Assembly (NCBI GenBank): GCA_015520065.1 | Contig: WAQV01000098.1 | Location: 1 to 12,108, forward strand | Length of the DNA: 12,108 nucleotides | Reading direction: 5' to 3' | From: Candidatus Pacearchaeota archaeon | GTDB lineage: Archaea; Nanobdellota; Nanobdellia; Pacearchaeales; GW2011-AR1 | Part shown: positions 1 to 7,204 of the stretch, in pieces | Layout: the number at the start of each line of letters is the position of its first letter | How positions within the stretch are numbered: position 1 is the first letter of the stretch | Program-made: the position numbers and the translations under genes | Notes under the pieces: model-generated | The model's database searches: none | The model's input: only the letters and a program-made list of their open reading frames with translations | What the model was told of the DNA's origin: nothing

Positions 1-459
1 GTCTATAACAACAGAGTCATTAACTTTGCATTTAATATCAGAAAGAAAGTTTCTTCCATCAGACAGATTTAACTGGGTTTTGTTTCCTTTTAAAATTTTC
101 TTGTCAATTATCTTTGCTATTTTTGTTCCAGATTCTGAATCCGGAATTTCTTTCAAGCAAAACTTCCCTTTTTCAGAAAGTTCCAGCCTGAAGTGTTTTT
201 TTGCAGGAAGAATTGTTAAAACATCATACAGCAAAAGAGGATTTTTCTCATCTGTTGCAGGCTTGTTATTTAGTGCAACTTTCTTTTCATGCAGAGCTTT
301 TTTTACTTCCTTCCTGTTTCTTGCAAGCTTCAAAAGGTCTCTTAATACTATTAGCAAAGGGATTCCTTTTTTTAAGCTGTGGCTAGGTCTGACTACATAA
401 GCAGTTCCTTTTCTCGGAACAGGCCAGCTTTTTGGAATTGTTTCTCTTTTTGAGTGCAT
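1..459 (-). CDS. rps4e: Ribosomal protein eS4 (partial, N-terminal part)
   Basis: This is the N-terminal 153 residues of the archaeal/eukaryotic small-subunit protein eS4, which binds 16S rRNA; the C-terminal part lies beyond the left edge. The opening SKRETIPKSWPVPRKG and the following VVRPSHSLKKGIPLLIVLRD are the family signature. An S4-like RNA-binding segment (LKLARNRKEVKKAL, about residues 43-56) comes next. The frame is open from the ATG at 459 to base 1. The gene starts two bases after the uL24 stop and is preceded by a GGAGGA ribosome binding site, 12 bases from the ATG. Gene order uL24-eS4 is the usual archaeal arrangement, and uL5 would be expected next outside the window. The identity is firm; nothing odd is visible in the part present. 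Confidence 0.95.
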   Translation of the reverse strand, partial: MHSKRETIPKSWPVPRKGTAYVVRPSHSLKKGIPLLIVLRDLLKLARNRKEVKKALHEKKVALNNKPATDEKNPLLLYDVLTILPAKKHFRLELSEKGKFCLKEIPDSESGTKIAKIIDKKILKGNKTQLNLSDGRNFLSDIKCKVNDSVVID

Positions 460-461
460 TT

Positions 462-935
462 TTATTTTTTATCCTCCTTGTTTAGTTTTGATGATTTTTT
501 TGTTTTTGAATCTTTACTCCTTTTCTCCTGTTTAGTTGAAGATTGAGATTTTTCTAGATTTCTTCTTAATGATTCTTCTCTCTTCTTATCATCTAGATTC
601 AATTCAATTATCTGCAAGTTTGATGGATGCAGTTTGACATCGGCCTTTGATCCGTCTTGTTTTTTTATCTGGATTCCTTCAACAACAACTCTGGAAGTTT
701 TAAGGTTTACTTCAAGGACTTTTCCTTGCTTGCCTTTAAATCTTCCTCTCATAACTTTCACAACATCATCTTTTCTTACAGGAATGTTTCTTCTATTGTA
801 TTTCTTTCTCAGTTCTTTTGAAAGGTTAACACTTAGAAATTTCCTTCTTATGTGCAAAGGAGCATTAGCTAAGTATTTTCTTTGTTTTCTCGGCTGCTTG
901 CTGGATTTCCAGTGTTTGCTGAATTCTTTCTTCAT
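462..935 (-). CDS. rpl24p: Ribosomal protein uL24
   Basis: Large-subunit protein uL24 (157 residues) is an early assembly protein that binds 23S rRNA. The archaeal N-terminal region ([16 protein letters not shown], residues 14-29) is followed by a KOW domain at about 53-80 ([21 protein letters not shown]) and the conserved HPSN at 103-106. Residues from about 115 to the end form a Lys/Glu/Ser-rich low-complexity tail, longer than needed for the fold. The start ATG overlaps the TGA of the upstream 106-residue gene (ATGA), so the two are probably translationally coupled; no Shine-Dalgarno site is visible. Confidence 0.96.
   Translation of the reverse strand: MKKEFSKHWKSSKQPRKQRKYLANAPLHIRRKFLSVNLSKELRKKYNRRNIPVRKDDVVKVMRGRFKGKQGKVLEVNLKTSRVVVEGIQIKKQDGSKADVKLHPSNLQIIELNLDDKKREESLRRNLEKSQSSTKQEKRSKDSKTKKSSKLNKEDKK
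472..477 (-). promoter_or_regulatory. Shine-Dalgarno site of eS4
   Basis: GGAGGA on the minus strand lies inside the last codons of uL24, 12 bases before the eS4 ATG. The spacing is long for a Shine-Dalgarno site but the match is full. It supports the start at 459 and independent ribosome loading on eS4. Confidence 0.6.
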
Positions 936-1252
936 TTTGACAAGTCCATATATGCAAATTTAATTTTTCCTTTTTCTAAATTGAAAATCTCTGAAAATCT
1001 GCTGTCATAAGGAGCTATATCTCCCCCAAGCTCTTCATAAGATTTTCTTAAATCTCTGTAAACATTTACTAGCTCGTTAAGTTTCTGGTTTAAGTACTGG
1101 CTCTTCTGAGTATCTTTCTTATCATAAGCATCAGAGTTTCTTTCTTGGATATGATTTCTTATTGAAATTATGTCTTTAAGCACCATTTCAATTACTTCTC
1201 CTTCAATTTTTCTTTCAGTTTCAATATTAAAAAAACAGTTTTCAGTGTGCAT
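932..1252 (-). CDS. Unrecognised 106-residue protein inside the ribosomal operon
   Basis: I do not recognise this protein. It lies between uL14 and uL24, which are normally adjacent in archaea. I chose the ATG at 1252, one base after the uL14 stop; a TTG at 1264 would add four residues but overlaps uL14. The 3' end overlaps uL24 by ATGA, so the gene sits in a tight translation chain, and no ribosome binding site is seen. The product is soluble and charged, with no signal peptide, membrane segment, zinc motif or obvious catalytic motif. Residues about 20-75 look largely helical and could form a coiled coil (for example [20 protein letters not shown], 54-73). The C-terminal part ([17 protein letters not shown]) is more mixed. 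Base use resembles the neighbours. The placement suggests a ribosome-associated role, which is inference only. Confidence 0.75.
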   Translation of the reverse strand: MHTENCFFNIETERKIEGEVIEMVLKDIISIRNHIQERNSDAYDKKDTQKSQYLNQKLNELVNVYRDLRKSYEELGGDIAPYDSRFSEIFNLEKGKIKFAYMDLSK

Positions 1253-1253
1253 T

Positions 1254-1651
<398 letters not shown>

Positions 1652-1655
<4 letters not shown>

Positions 1656-2062
1656 TTTTCCTCCTTGTCCTTTATTTTTTTAACAAATACAAAATGGATT
1701 ATCTTGCTTAAAGGTCTGCACTCTCTAATCTGCACTAAGTCTCCTATTGAAACTTGTTTTTCAACGCACTCTGGAAGTCTTGCATGAATTTTTGTTTTCT
1801 TTCTTGCAAATCTTTCGTATTTTCTTATATAAATCATTCTTTCAAACTCAACTGTTATTCTTTTGTGGAATTTTCTTATTACTCTTCCTTCAAAAGTTCT
1901 TCCTCTTGTTCTTAATCTTCCATGGAAAGGGCAGTTCCTGTCATTGCACTCTGCAATTGCTGTTGCTTCTTTTCCAGCTTCTTTTGCAGGCATAATTTCA
2001 GCTAACTTTGCCTTTCCTTCTTTTTGCTTTTTGGTTTTTGTGTCTGTTTTTTTCTTGTTCAT
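1652..2062 (-). CDS. rps17p: Ribosomal protein uS17
   Basis: Small-subunit protein uS17 (136 residues) is a primary 16S rRNA binder with an OB fold. The archaeal core begins near ECNDRNCPFHG (38-48) and runs through RGRTFEGRVIR, the KYERFARKK segment (81-89) and ECRPLSK (114-120). The first roughly 35 residues are a Lys/Ala-rich extension (MNKKKTDTKTKKQKEGK) with no counterpart in the usual core. A clean GGAGG four bases upstream of ATG 2062 supports the long form. Unlike the other operon junctions, a 40-base gap separates it from aIF1. Confidence 0.96.
1660..1664 (-). promoter_or_regulatory. Shine-Dalgarno site of uL14
   Basis: GGAGG on the minus strand lies four bases before the uL14 ATG and inside the end of uS17. 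It fixes the start of uL14. Confidence 0.7.
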
Positions 2063-2066
2063 CTTT

Positions 2067-2071
2067 CCTCC
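2067..2071 (-). promoter_or_regulatory. Shine-Dalgarno site of uS17
   Basis: GGAGG on the minus strand lies four bases before the uS17 ATG. It supports the N-terminally extended start of uS17 and suggests independent initiation after the 40-base gap. Confidence 0.7.
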
Positions 2072-2102
2072 GTTGCCCTCGGATTGGGGATTGCGTATGT
2101 TG

Positions 2103-2402
2103 TTAGTCGCTTATAGAGTCCTCGTCAAATCCCAGCTTGACAAGGATGGGTTTTATCTTTTTGCTGTGATCACCCTGCAGCTCAATTGTTCCTTCCTTGA
2201 AGGTTCCGCCGCATGCAAGCTCGTTTTTCAGAGCTTTGGTGATCTGCTTCATGTTGACGCTGCTGTCAAACCCTGTAATAAGAGTAACAATTTTTCCGTA
2301 TCTCTTCTTGTCTGTTGTTACTCTTATTCTCTGTGTGCTTTTTACAATCTGCTCACATACGCAGGCCTGTGAAGGCAGACCGCATTTTGGACATATTTCC
2401 AT
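2103..2402 (-). CDS. Translation initiation factor aIF1 (SUI1 family)
   Basis: This 99-residue SUI1-domain protein is archaeal initiation factor 1. It binds the small subunit near the P site and promotes correct start-codon selection. An N-terminal zinc-knuckle-like segment CPKCGLPSQACVC (residues 4-16) is typical of many archaeal aIF1 proteins. The SUI1 core shows YGKIVTLITGFD (35-46), CGGT (64-67) and LQGDH (75-79). It starts two bases after the uL29 stop. Its GC content is about 44% by hand count, against about 30-33% in sampled parts of the neighbouring ribosomal genes. SUI1 genes near uL29 are a known archaeal arrangement. Confidence 0.95.
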   Translation of the reverse strand: MEICPKCGLPSQACVCEQIVKSTQRIRVTTDKKRYGKIVTLITGFDSSVNMKQITKALKNELACGGTFKEGTIELQGDHSKKIKPILVKLGFDEDSISD

Positions 2403-2403
2403 G

Positions 2404-2583
2404 TTATTGAGTATGATTTAATAAAAGCAATCTTGCAATTGCTTTTTTAATTTCTTTTATTTTTGAGCTTCCTGATTTGGAAACTGTAGCTCTCGCTTTA
2501 ATCAACTCAAGCTTGAGCTCTTTAATTTTTTTCTCTCTTTCATCTTTTCCCATGTTTTTAATATCTTTGAATTTTAATGCCAT
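2404..2583 (-). CDS. rpl29p: Ribosomal protein uL29
   Basis: This short gene encodes 59 residues, beginning MALKFKDIKNMGKDEREKKI and ending ARLLLLNHTQ, then TAA. uL29 is a two- to three-helix protein at the polypeptide exit tunnel next to uL23 and part of the docking site for nascent-chain factors. The central LKLELIKARATVSKSGSSK and the KEIKKAIARLL helix match the family pattern, and the length is normal. It starts three bases after the uS3 stop. One base separates its stop from the aIF1 ATG. No Shine-Dalgarno site is visible. Confidence 0.92.
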   Translation of the reverse strand: MALKFKDIKNMGKDEREKKIKELKLELIKARATVSKSGSSKIKEIKKAIARLLLLNHTQ

Positions 2584-2586
2584 TTT

Positions 2587-3273
2587 TTATGTTTTCTTCT
2601 TTTTTTGTTTTTTCTCTGTTTTTTTAGTTTCATCAGCTTTCAAGAGATTTTCTTCATTTGCCTTAAGAGTATTAATAAGGTTTTCGTCAATCTTCACTTT
2701 GTCTGTTAGCTCTGCATCAGGAGGAAGAATGCTTACTTTAACTCCTACTGTTCCTGGCTTTGTCTGAGCAACTGCTTTTGCCCTGTCAACAACTTTTCTT
2801 GTATCTCCTGTTTTTTTAAGATATCCTTGCGCAAACCTCCATGTTTTTGCTCTTGAACTCGGAAGTTTTCCGCTAAGCCTTATTTCTGCTCCTTGCGCTC
2901 CAGCATCCATTATTTTCTGAAGCATTCTGTAGGCAATGACTTTAAACTTTAAAGGTCCAAACCTTTCCAAAGCAAGAGCAATCTCATCTGCAACTATCTG
3001 CGCATCAAATTCAGGCTTTTTTATCTCATCTATTTCTATGTGAGGATTTTCAAGATTAAACTTTGTCTTTAAAATATTTGTCAGTTCCTCAATTTTCTCT
3101 CCTCTTCTTCCAATTACTAGTCCTGGCTTGCTTGTAGATATGATTATTTTCTCTCCTATTGGAGTGTACTCTATTCTAATTCTACTTATCTTTCCTTTTC
3201 CAAGTGATTTTTTAATGTACTCTCTTACTGCAAATTCTTCCTTCTTAAAGCTTACAACTTTTCTCTCTTCCAT
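2587..3273 (-). CDS. rps3p: Ribosomal protein uS3
   Basis: Small-subunit protein uS3 (228 residues) lies at the mRNA entry channel of the 30S head. The N-terminal KH domain contains VIGRRGEKI (53-61), the GxxG loop that contacts RNA. The C-terminal domain shows AQGAEIRLSGKL and RAKTWRFAQGYLKKTG. The protein ends in a Lys-rich low-complexity tail (KKTEKKQKKKKT). The ATG lies one base after the uL22 stop, and uL29 follows after three bases. There is no clear ribosome binding site, so initiation is probably coupled. Confidence 0.97.
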   Translation of the reverse strand: MEERKVVSFKKEEFAVREYIKKSLGKGKISRIRIEYTPIGEKIIISTSKPGLVIGRRGEKIEELTNILKTKFNLENPHIEIDEIKKPEFDAQIVADEIALALERFGPLKFKVIAYRMLQKIMDAGAQGAEIRLSGKLPSSRAKTWRFAQGYLKKTGDTRKVVDRAKAVAQTKPGTVGVKVSILPPDAELTDKVKIDENLINTLKANEENLLKADETKKTEKKQKKKKT

Positions 3274-3274
3274 T

Positions 3275-3868
3275 TTATTGTTTTACAATTTTTTCTCTTG
3301 CAATGATTTTTATGTGAGTTCTTTTTCTTCTAATTCCGTGCCTTCCGTAAGGTCTTGAGCCGATATTTGCCACTGCTTCAGATATTACTGGATTCTCTAA
3401 GCCATTAAAACTGGCATTTGCTGAAAGGCTTTTCAATAGGACAATGAACTGTTCTGCAGCTTTCCTCGGATATCTTCCAGACCCTGAAGCTGCCTTTCCA
3501 GGGCCTTTCCTATGAGGAATCTCTCCTCTCATAGGCACGGATTTTTTATTTTTAATAACTAACTCTAAGTCAGTTATTGCATCTTCAATTGTTTTGTTTT
3601 TTATAAATCTGCAAACTGCAACAGAGTGTTTTGTTGATATAGGAACATTAAAAGCATTAACAATTGCTTCTGTTTTTTTCACTTTCTTCTGCTCCTTGTT
3701 TTCCTGTTTCTCTGAGCCTGATTGGCTTTCTTGTTTTGAAGGCTCTGTTTTCTTGATTTCTTTAGTTTCTTTTTTAGAGGTTTCCTTTTTACCTTCTTCT
3801 GGTTTTTTCTCTGCTTCTTCTTTTTTGATTCCTTTCTTGTTTTTATCTGAAGATTTTTTCTCAGCCAT
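3275..3868 (-). CDS. rpl22p: Ribosomal protein uL22 with long charged N-terminal extension
   Basis: Large-subunit protein uL22 (197 residues) lines the peptide exit tunnel. The core begins at about residue 70 (NAFNVPISTKHSVAVCRFIK) and contains the conserved loop region PHRKGPGKAASGSGRYPRKA and the C-terminal SRPYGRHGIRRKRTHIKI. The archaeal protein is usually near 150 residues; here about 65 extra residues precede the core. These are almost wholly Lys, Glu, Ser, Thr and Gln and look disordered. No internal Met falls near the core boundary, and the gene sits two bases after the uS19 stop, so the long start is favoured. Confidence 0.95.
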   Translation of the reverse strand: MAEKKSSDKNKKGIKKEEAEKKPEEGKKETSKKETKEIKKTEPSKQESQSGSEKQENKEQKKVKKTEAIVNAFNVPISTKHSVAVCRFIKNKTIEDAITDLELVIKNKKSVPMRGEIPHRKGPGKAASGSGRYPRKAAEQFIVLLKSLSANASFNGLENPVISEAVANIGSRPYGRHGIRRKRTHIKIIAREKIVKQ

Positions 3869-3870
3869 TT

Positions 3871-4308
3871 TTATTTCTTAGATTTGTGTTTAGTTCCTTT
3901 TGTAGCTCCAACACCTGCAGAACCATGTTTGACTCTTTCTCTTGTTGGTGCAAACTCTCCAAGCCGATGCCCTAACATCTCTCCTGTTACATCCACAGGA
4001 ATAAATTTGCTTCCATTGTAAACATGAATTCTCATTCCTACTAACTGCGGAACAATTACTAGCTCTCTACTATGGGTTTTAATTGGATTGTTTTTTTCTG
4101 CTTTTGTTTTTGCCCTGTTCACGAATTTCTCAATTTCCTGAAACTGCCTTAAAACGCTTCTTCTCAATCTGGACGGAAGGTATTTTGCAAACTCTCTTAC
4201 ATCTAATGACTGGAGTTCCTGAATGGTTTTTCCTCTGTAAGTGAATTCTTTCTTTCCAATATTCTCTATTTCCTTGCTTTCCTGAAATGTTTTGTTTGCA
4301 GATTCCAT
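3871..4308 (-). CDS. rps19p: Ribosomal protein uS19
   Basis: Small-subunit protein uS19 (145 residues) is located in the 30S head, where it forms a complex with uS13 near the A-site tRNA. The archaeal N-terminal part ([18 protein letters not shown], 20-37) precedes the conserved [20 protein letters not shown] and the signature [11 protein letters not shown] (113-123). AGAGGA lies six bases before the ATG and overlaps the end of uL2, supporting this start. One base separates it from the uL2 stop. Confidence 0.97.
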   Translation of the reverse strand: MESANKTFQESKEIENIGKKEFTYRGKTIQELQSLDVREFAKYLPSRLRRSVLRQFQEIEKFVNRAKTKAEKNNPIKTHSRELVIVPQLVGMRIHVYNGSKFIPVDVTGEMLGHRLGEFAPTRERVKHGSAGVGATKGTKHKSKK

Positions 4309-4309
4309 T

Positions 4310-5020
4310 TTATTTCCTCTTTCCAGTTCTTCTTGGTCTTATTAATCCAACCTTCCTTCCAGGAGGTGCGTTTCTTTTAGCAATCTTGCTCTTAGGGTTT
4401 TTGGACCTTCCAGACCCGAAAGGATGGTCTATAGCATTCACTTTTACTGCAGAAGTTCTTGGCCACAATTTATTTTTTGTTTTTTTAATATAATACTGTT
4501 TTCCTGCCTTGACTATAGGTTTGTCTGTTCTGCCAGAACCTGCAACTTCTCCTATAATTGCTCTGCAGTTAGGGTTTAATTTCTTTTCTTTTTTTGAAGG
4601 CATCAGCACAAAAACCCATTCTCCCACTTTCCTATTAACCACTGCAAAACTTCCTCCTGCTTTTATGAATTTGCCTCCATCTCCTGGATGAGACTCAATA
4701 CAGTAAATTTTTGTTTTAAGAGGAATGTCTTTCAGCCTTAGTATGTTCCCGTCATTAACATGCTCTTTTTCTGGTTTTTCTGGAAAGAATATTTTCTGGC
4801 CTTCTACCATTCCTTTGCATGCAGGAATATAGAAAGTTTCATTGCCTGCCATTACCTTAGCCAAAGGAGAAGTATGTGCTGATGAGTTGAGCAACTGAAT
4901 AACTGTTCCCTCTCCAGAGAGTTTTGCAGGATACTGGAGTTTATACTTGAAAACTTTACTGCTAACTCTGTAAGTCTTGCTTCCATGCCCTCTTGCTTGA
5001 CTGATAATTCTTTTTCCCAT
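4310..5020 (-). CDS. rpl2p: Ribosomal protein uL2
   Basis: Large-subunit protein uL2 (236 residues, normal archaeal length) supports the peptidyl transferase centre and subunit association. Visible parts are [14 protein letters not shown] at the N-terminus, the [20 protein letters not shown] segment (104-123), and the C-terminal loop with DHPFG (198-202) and [15 protein letters not shown]. The His at 199 matches the conserved catalytic-centre-proximal histidine. The motif usually read as RGVAMNAVDHPFGGG is altered to [15 protein letters not shown]. The gene begins one base after the uL23 stop. Confidence 0.97.
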   Translation of the reverse strand: MGKRIISQARGHGSKTYRVSSKVFKYKLQYPAKLSGEGTVIQLLNSSAHTSPLAKVMAGNETFYIPACKGMVEGQKIFFPEKPEKEHVNDGNILRLKDIPLKTKIYCIESHPGDGGKFIKAGGSFAVVNRKVGEWVFVLMPSKKEKKLNPNCRAIIGEVAGSGRTDKPIVKAGKQYYIKKTKNKLWPRTSAVKVNAIDHPFGSGRSKNPKSKIAKRNAPPGRKVGLIRPRRTGKRK

Positions 5021-5021
5021 T

Positions 5022-5264
5022 TTACATTATTCCTATTTTCGTAGCTACATCAATAGCAGGAAAATCTTTTTTTAGTTTAACATAAGCATACTTTCTGCTT
5101 CCCCTGATATGAGTTCTTACTTTTTCAACTTTTACTTCAAACAGTTCTTCAATTTCCTTTTTTATTAGGTCCTTTGTTGCATTTTTGTCAGTCTCAAAAG
5201 TCAGAACATTGTCTTTTTCAATCATCATTACTGCTTTCTCTGTTGAGATTGGTTTGAGGTTCAT
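5022..5264 (-). CDS. rpl23p: Ribosomal protein uL23
   Basis: This 80-residue large-subunit protein sits at the tunnel exit beside uL29 and forms the docking site for the signal recognition particle. The sequence PISTEKAVMMIEKDNVLTF at the N-terminus and KVRTHIRGSRKYAYVKL are typical of the archaeal family, and the length is normal. It overlaps the end of uL4 by ATGA, implying translational coupling. Confidence 0.96.
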   Translation of the reverse strand: MNLKPISTEKAVMMIEKDNVLTFETDKNATKDLIKKEIEELFEVKVEKVRTHIRGSRKYAYVKLKKDFPAIDVATKIGIM

Positions 5265-6076
5265 TTTTTACTCTCTCCGTATTTTTCATTGATATCTTTA
5301 ATTGCTTGTTCAGTATAAACTGCCAGCCTTCCAGCCCCTCCTTTTGCCAAATCTGTAACACTTAAATTGCTGACGCTTTTAACATCAAAAGCAGTTGTTT
5401 TTAGTTTTTCATCTTTTCCAGTTACAATTAACAGCCCTGCAGAAGTTTTGTATTTTCTTCCTCTTAGTTTTCCTTTTCCGCTTCGAACGCTCTTTTTCCT
5501 TAAGGCAATGTTAAACAGTTTTTCTCCTAAGATTTTTTTCATGCTTGAAATTAGATCCTTTGTCTTAAGAGAAGTTATTTTTGATTCTACAACAAAAGGA
5601 AGTTCCATTTTTCCTAATTCCTCGTTTTTCAGGCTTTCATATTTTTTCAGAATCCATTCTTTGTTTGCTGTTGCACTTAATGCAGAGAGCATTGCAATCT
5701 TAAGCTCTTTCTTGTTAATTCTTTTTGTATTTATCATTGAAACTGTTTTAGGAGGATGTGCCCGCATTCCACCTCTTGCTTGCGGAACTTCTGCAGCCTC
5801 CCAGATGAACTGAGAACCTCTTCTTACAAAGATTTTTCTCGGCACTCTTGAAATGCCTCTTCCATACTGACTTTTCCATACATGCCTTCTGTGGACGATT
5901 TTACCTTTTGCAGAGTGTTGCTTTCCTGCAAGCAATGAAGGAGCATATGGCTGCTTTGTTTTTTTAGTCTCAAGAACTTTTGAAATAATATCTTCTCTTA
6001 CTGGCTGTGAAAAGCATTCCGGCAACTCAATCTTGCCCTTTTCCTTTCCCTGAATATCTAAAAGTTTCGCTTTCAT
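5261..6076 (-). CDS. rpl4p: Ribosomal protein uL4
   Basis: Large-subunit protein uL4 (271 residues) extends a loop into the exit tunnel constriction. The loop region is visible as YGRGISRVPR (71-80) and ARGGMRAHPPK (100-110), followed by the globular part with KLRGRKYKTSAGLLIV and the C-terminal LAKGGAGRLAVYTEQAI. GAGG lies four bases before the ATG, inside the end of uL3. Length is normal for archaea. Confidence 0.97.
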   Translation of the reverse strand: MKAKLLDIQGKEKGKIELPECFSQPVREDIISKVLETKKTKQPYAPSLLAGKQHSAKGKIVHRRHVWKSQYGRGISRVPRKIFVRRGSQFIWEAAEVPQARGGMRAHPPKTVSMINTKRINKKELKIAMLSALSATANKEWILKKYESLKNEELGKMELPFVVESKITSLKTKDLISSMKKILGEKLFNIALRKKSVRSGKGKLRGRKYKTSAGLLIVTGKDEKLKTTAFDVKSVSNLSVTDLAKGGAGRLAVYTEQAIKDINEKYGESKK

Positions 6077-6077
6077 T

Positions 6078-7046
6078 TTACCTCAACTCCAATAGCTCAA
6101 ATTCCTTTTTTTGTTGTTTTTTGCTCTCTCTTAAAGCTTTAGTAACTAAAAGCTGTCTTTTTGCTGGTCCTTGAACAGAGCCTTTTACAAGAATATATTC
6201 TGTTTTTATGTCACCAAAATGGGTTATATTTTTTAGTTTGTTGTTTAACTTTTCAGAATCTTCTGCTTTTCCAATCTGGATTATTTTGTTGTTGTAAACA
6301 ACTCTTGTAAACATTCCTAACTGTCCTGCTTGAGGAGCCCTGAAAGTAACTCTTGCAGGATGCCAAGGTCCGAGGCTACCAGGTCTTCTTCTTCCTTTTT
6401 CAGATTTTGCCTGTTTCAAACTTATCCCAAATCTTTTTACAGGTCCCTGGAATCCTTTTCCTTTAGTAACTCCTCTAACATCCACTAACTCTCCGGCCTT
6501 AAAGACTGCTGATGCAGGAATCTCTTTATTAAGGTTTTCCTTTACAAAGTTCATTTTTTCATTAATGCTGCCAGAGAGTCCAATCTCTGATAAATCAGGT
6601 GTTTTTTTAATCCCGGTTTTTTTGACCTGAGAATAAACTATTATTCTTATATCATCGTATTCTTCTGGTTTAATCTCTTCAAGCTTAGCTTTTCTATTTT
6701 TTGGCAGTTTTAATTTTCTTTTTAGTTCCTTATCTAAATTTTCAGAAACAACTTCAGTAGCAACTTTTCCATTTTTGTAAAATCTTACAGAAAAAATCTT
6801 CATTGAAGGGCATTCAAGGATTGTTAAAGGAATGCTTATTGTTTTTCCATTAGTCATTGAGTCTGGAGTATTATCTTTAACTATACCTGAAACCATTCCT
6901 GCCTTATAGCAGATAAACCCTTTAAGCCCTGTTTCAGAAGAATTGTCAGGAATAGCGTTCCAGTTCACACTAGGCAAAAACTTACTGGCTCTCTTTCTCG
7001 GCCAAAACTGCAAACTTCCTTTTCTTGGAGATTTTTTCGTAGGCAT
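6078..7046 (-). CDS. rpl3p: Ribosomal protein uL3 (first gene of the operon)
   Basis: Large-subunit protein uL3 (322 residues) is an early assembly protein with an extension reaching the peptidyl transferase centre. The archaeal N-terminus SPRKGSLQFWPRKRA (6-20) is followed by DVRGVTKGKGFQGPVKRFG (189-207) and the tryptophan-loop region GPWHPARVTFRAPQAGQLG (226-244). It is slightly shorter than many archaeal homologues. It heads the operon: a TTTAAA box lies 25.5 bases before the ATG and no Shine-Dalgarno site is present, which suggests a leaderless transcript. One base separates its stop from uL4. Confidence 0.97.
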   Translation of the reverse strand: MPTKKSPRKGSLQFWPRKRASKFLPSVNWNAIPDNSSETGLKGFICYKAGMVSGIVKDNTPDSMTNGKTISIPLTILECPSMKIFSVRFYKNGKVATEVVSENLDKELKRKLKLPKNRKAKLEEIKPEEYDDIRIIVYSQVKKTGIKKTPDLSEIGLSGSINEKMNFVKENLNKEIPASAVFKAGELVDVRGVTKGKGFQGPVKRFGISLKQAKSEKGRRRPGSLGPWHPARVTFRAPQAGQLGMFTRVVYNNKIIQIGKAEDSEKLNNKLKNITHFGDIKTEYILVKGSVQGPAKRQLLVTKALRESKKQQKKEFELLELR

Positions 7047-7068
7047 TTCCTAATAGTGTGCGGAACAT

Positions 7069-7074
7069 TTTAAA
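7069..7074 (-). promoter_or_regulatory. TATA box of the ribosomal operon
   Basis: TTTAAA within ATTATTTAAAATG on the minus strand is centred 25.5 bases before the uL3 start. Archaeal TATA boxes are typically centred about 26 bases before the transcription start, so the mRNA should begin at or within a few bases of the ATG. A second TTTAAA at 7112-7117 could drive a longer transcript. Confidence 0.6.
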
Positions 7075-7185
7075 TAATACCCTGGAACAAAATACAAAGA
7101 AAAAATGGGTTTTTAAAGCTTACTGAGGGTTTTTTCTAGTGTATTAAGATTGATTAAAGGTGTTATGATAAATCTCTCATTACTT

Positions 7186-7192
7186 AAAAAAA
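7186..7192 (-). terminator. Poly-T terminator candidate after the 237-residue gene
   Basis: The minus strand reads TTTTACTATTTTTTTAAG a few bases after the stop codon at 7205, with seven consecutive T. Archaeal termination commonly uses T-rich tracts without hairpins. It would separate the upstream gene from the ribosomal operon, which has its own promoter. Confidence 0.45.
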
Positions 7193-7204
7193 TAGTAAAA
7201 CCTC

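Noticed and set aside
26..400. Open frame on the plus strand opposite eS4
   Set aside because: The minus strand here encodes a clear eS4 protein; the plus-strand frame is Phe/Leu/Ser-rich as expected for the complement of a Lys-rich gene. The same holds for other plus-strand frames across 1-7046.
4408..4440. Possible loss of function of uL2 because DHPHG reads DHPFG
   Set aside because: DHPFG is, to my knowledge, the normal archaeal form, and the key His is the first one, which is kept. Only the flanking changes were reported.
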